Source of the DNA: Verrucomicrobiia bacterium
Lineage (GTDB): Bacteria; Verrucomicrobiota; Verrucomicrobiia; Opitutales; Opitutaceae
NCBI GenBank assembly: GCA_030424825.1
Contig: JAUHWE010000220.1
Location: 1-7,370, forward strand
Length of the DNA: 7,370 nucleotides
Direction of reading: 5' to 3'
Shown here in pieces: positions 6,588-7,370 of this stretch. The notes under the pieces were generated by a model. It was not told the DNA's origin. It did no database searches and saw only the letters and a program-made list of their open reading frames with translations. The translations under genes were made by a program, and so were the position numbers. The first letter of the stretch is position 1. Every line of letters begins with the position of its first letter.

Positions 6588-7370
6588 ATGAGATCTCACG
6601 TATCCCTCCAAAACCCGTTTCGCTTTTCACTTATCGTCGTATTCCTATCGTCGCTTCTAGCTGCGATCCTCCCTGCACCAATTTCAGAAGGCGCCTCAAG
6701 TCAATCCAACATTCTCTACATCACAATCGACGATTTGAATGACTGGATTGGCTGCCTCAACGGGCATCCACAAGTCAAGACACCCCACATCGATCGCCTC
6801 GCGGAACGAGGCCTCCTGTTTACCAACGCGCACTGCGTAGTACCGGCCTGCAGCGGTTCGCGAGCCGCCAACTGGTCTGGCCTACTTCCCATTCACAACG
6901 GCGTATATGGCAACGGTCAAAAGATTGAAAGGACGATGCCAGATGCGGAACTGCTGCCTTTGGACCTAAAAAAGCAAGGCTACTACACCATGGGGACGGG
7001 AAAGCTGCTCCACGGTAAGAGCCAGCGAATGTTCGATGAGTATGGACCTGACTACGACAAGTGGATGCCGATCCTGCCCGAAGAACGAACCATCTCCAAA
7101 AAAGAGTTAATGGACAACAGTCCCTACGTCCGCCATGAAATTCCACGGCTCGGCATTACCATGCCGCTCAACCAAATGCCTCGCGATCGAGACCGGGGCT
7201 CGTCGACCATCGATTCCTTCGACTGGGGACCCATCGACCGGCCCGATGAGGAATGGACGGATACAGAAAGCGCGGATTGGGCGGTTCAAAAACTGAGCCA
7301 GAAATACGACCAGCCCTTCATGCTTGCCGTCGGCTTCTATCGCCCGCATCAGCCCCTTTGGGTGCCGAAA
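6588..7370 (+). CDS. Exported sulfatase, iduronate-2-sulfatase-like, 3' truncated by window edge; atypical CSGSR motif
   Basis: The first 261 residues of a second type I sulfatase, open to the last base, so the C-terminal half lies outside. I translated it by hand. A signal peptide covers about 1-36, with hydrophobic core FSLIVVFLSSLLAAILPA (13-30). Metal ligands D48 and D49 lie in ITIDDLNDWIG. The formylglycine motif is C88-S89-G90-S91-R92, with Gly where Pro or Ala is usual. K139 and H142 (GTGKLLHG) and H254 (GFYRPHQPL) are conserved. Much of residues 45-88 matches sulfatase 1 closely (IDDLNDWIGCL, GHPQVKTP, LFTNA), while the rest is divergent, with an insert-like stretch around 155-215. 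So the two are paralogues with probably different substrates or linkage positions. The DH metal motif falls beyond the window, so catalytic completeness is unverified. The ATG at 6588 is chosen because the signal peptide starts directly after it; no Shine-Dalgarno is seen. Confidence 0.92.
   Translation, partial: MRSHVSLQNPFRFSLIVVFLSSLLAAILPAPISEGASSQSNILYITIDDLNDWIGCLNGHPQVKTPHIDRLAERGLLFTNAHCVVPACSGSRAANWSGLLPIHNGVYGNGQKIERTMPDAELLPLDLKKQGYYTMGTGKLLHGKSQRMFDEYGPDYDKWMPILPEERTISKKELMDNSPYVRHEIPRLGITMPLNQMPRDRDRGSSTIDSFDWGPIDRPDEEWTDTESADWAVQKLSQKYDQPFMLAVGFYRPHQPLWVPK

Noticed and set aside
6253..6630. 125-codon minus-strand frame spanning the sulfatase 1 end and the gap
   Set aside because: It overlaps the sulfatase 1 C-terminus and the sulfatase 2 start in antisense, with no recognisable motifs and no reason to prefer it.
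1..7370. CRISPR array, tRNA or rRNA genes, insertion sequence, toxin-antitoxin or phage-defence genes
   Set aside because: I looked on both strands and saw no regular direct repeats, tRNA-like cloverleaf, transposase or defence-type protein.

Overview
The window looks like chromosomal DNA from a sulfatase-rich, probably marine bacterium of the PVC group. Verrucomicrobiota (Opitutae-like) is my best guess. This rests on two tandem secreted sulfatases of the iduronate-2-sulfatase-like type, leaders with almost no Shine-Dalgarno sequences, intermediate GC and GTAG...CTAC palindromic intergenic repeats. It is inference; no marker gene is present.

Layout. The left part (8-3305) is on the minus strand: a complete 891-aa GH63/MGH1-like glycoside hydrolase, preceded in the same direction and 77 bp away by a 180-aa AlkZ-related winged-helix protein. 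A divergent 382-bp intergenic region (3306-3687) holds a composite palindromic repeat. The right part is on the plus strand: an extended SDR oxidoreductase resembling SDR-type L-threonine dehydrogenase (3688-4632), a 318-bp intergenic region with a perfect 20-bp inverted repeat, a complete exported sulfatase (4951-6429), and the first 261 residues of a second exported sulfatase (6588 to the window edge), which was missed by ORF calling because it runs off the end.

How it may work together. The two sulfatases would remove sulfate esters from a polysaccharide outside the cytoplasm. The GH63-like enzyme has no signal peptide and would act inside the cell on an alpha-linked oligosaccharide or glycoside. 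The SDR could oxidise a released sugar derivative or an amino acid. A shared substrate pathway is a guess, because the minus- and plus-strand genes are separately transcribed.

The most notable things outside the genes are a 9-base word, ACCTTGTAA, found 30-52 bases upstream of all three plus-strand starts and nowhere else that I could find in the window, and two palindromic elements of about 69 bp. Inside the genes, the second sulfatase carries C-S-G-S-R where C-x-[P/A]-x-R is expected. I found no CRISPR array, RNA gene, insertion sequence or obvious new defence system.
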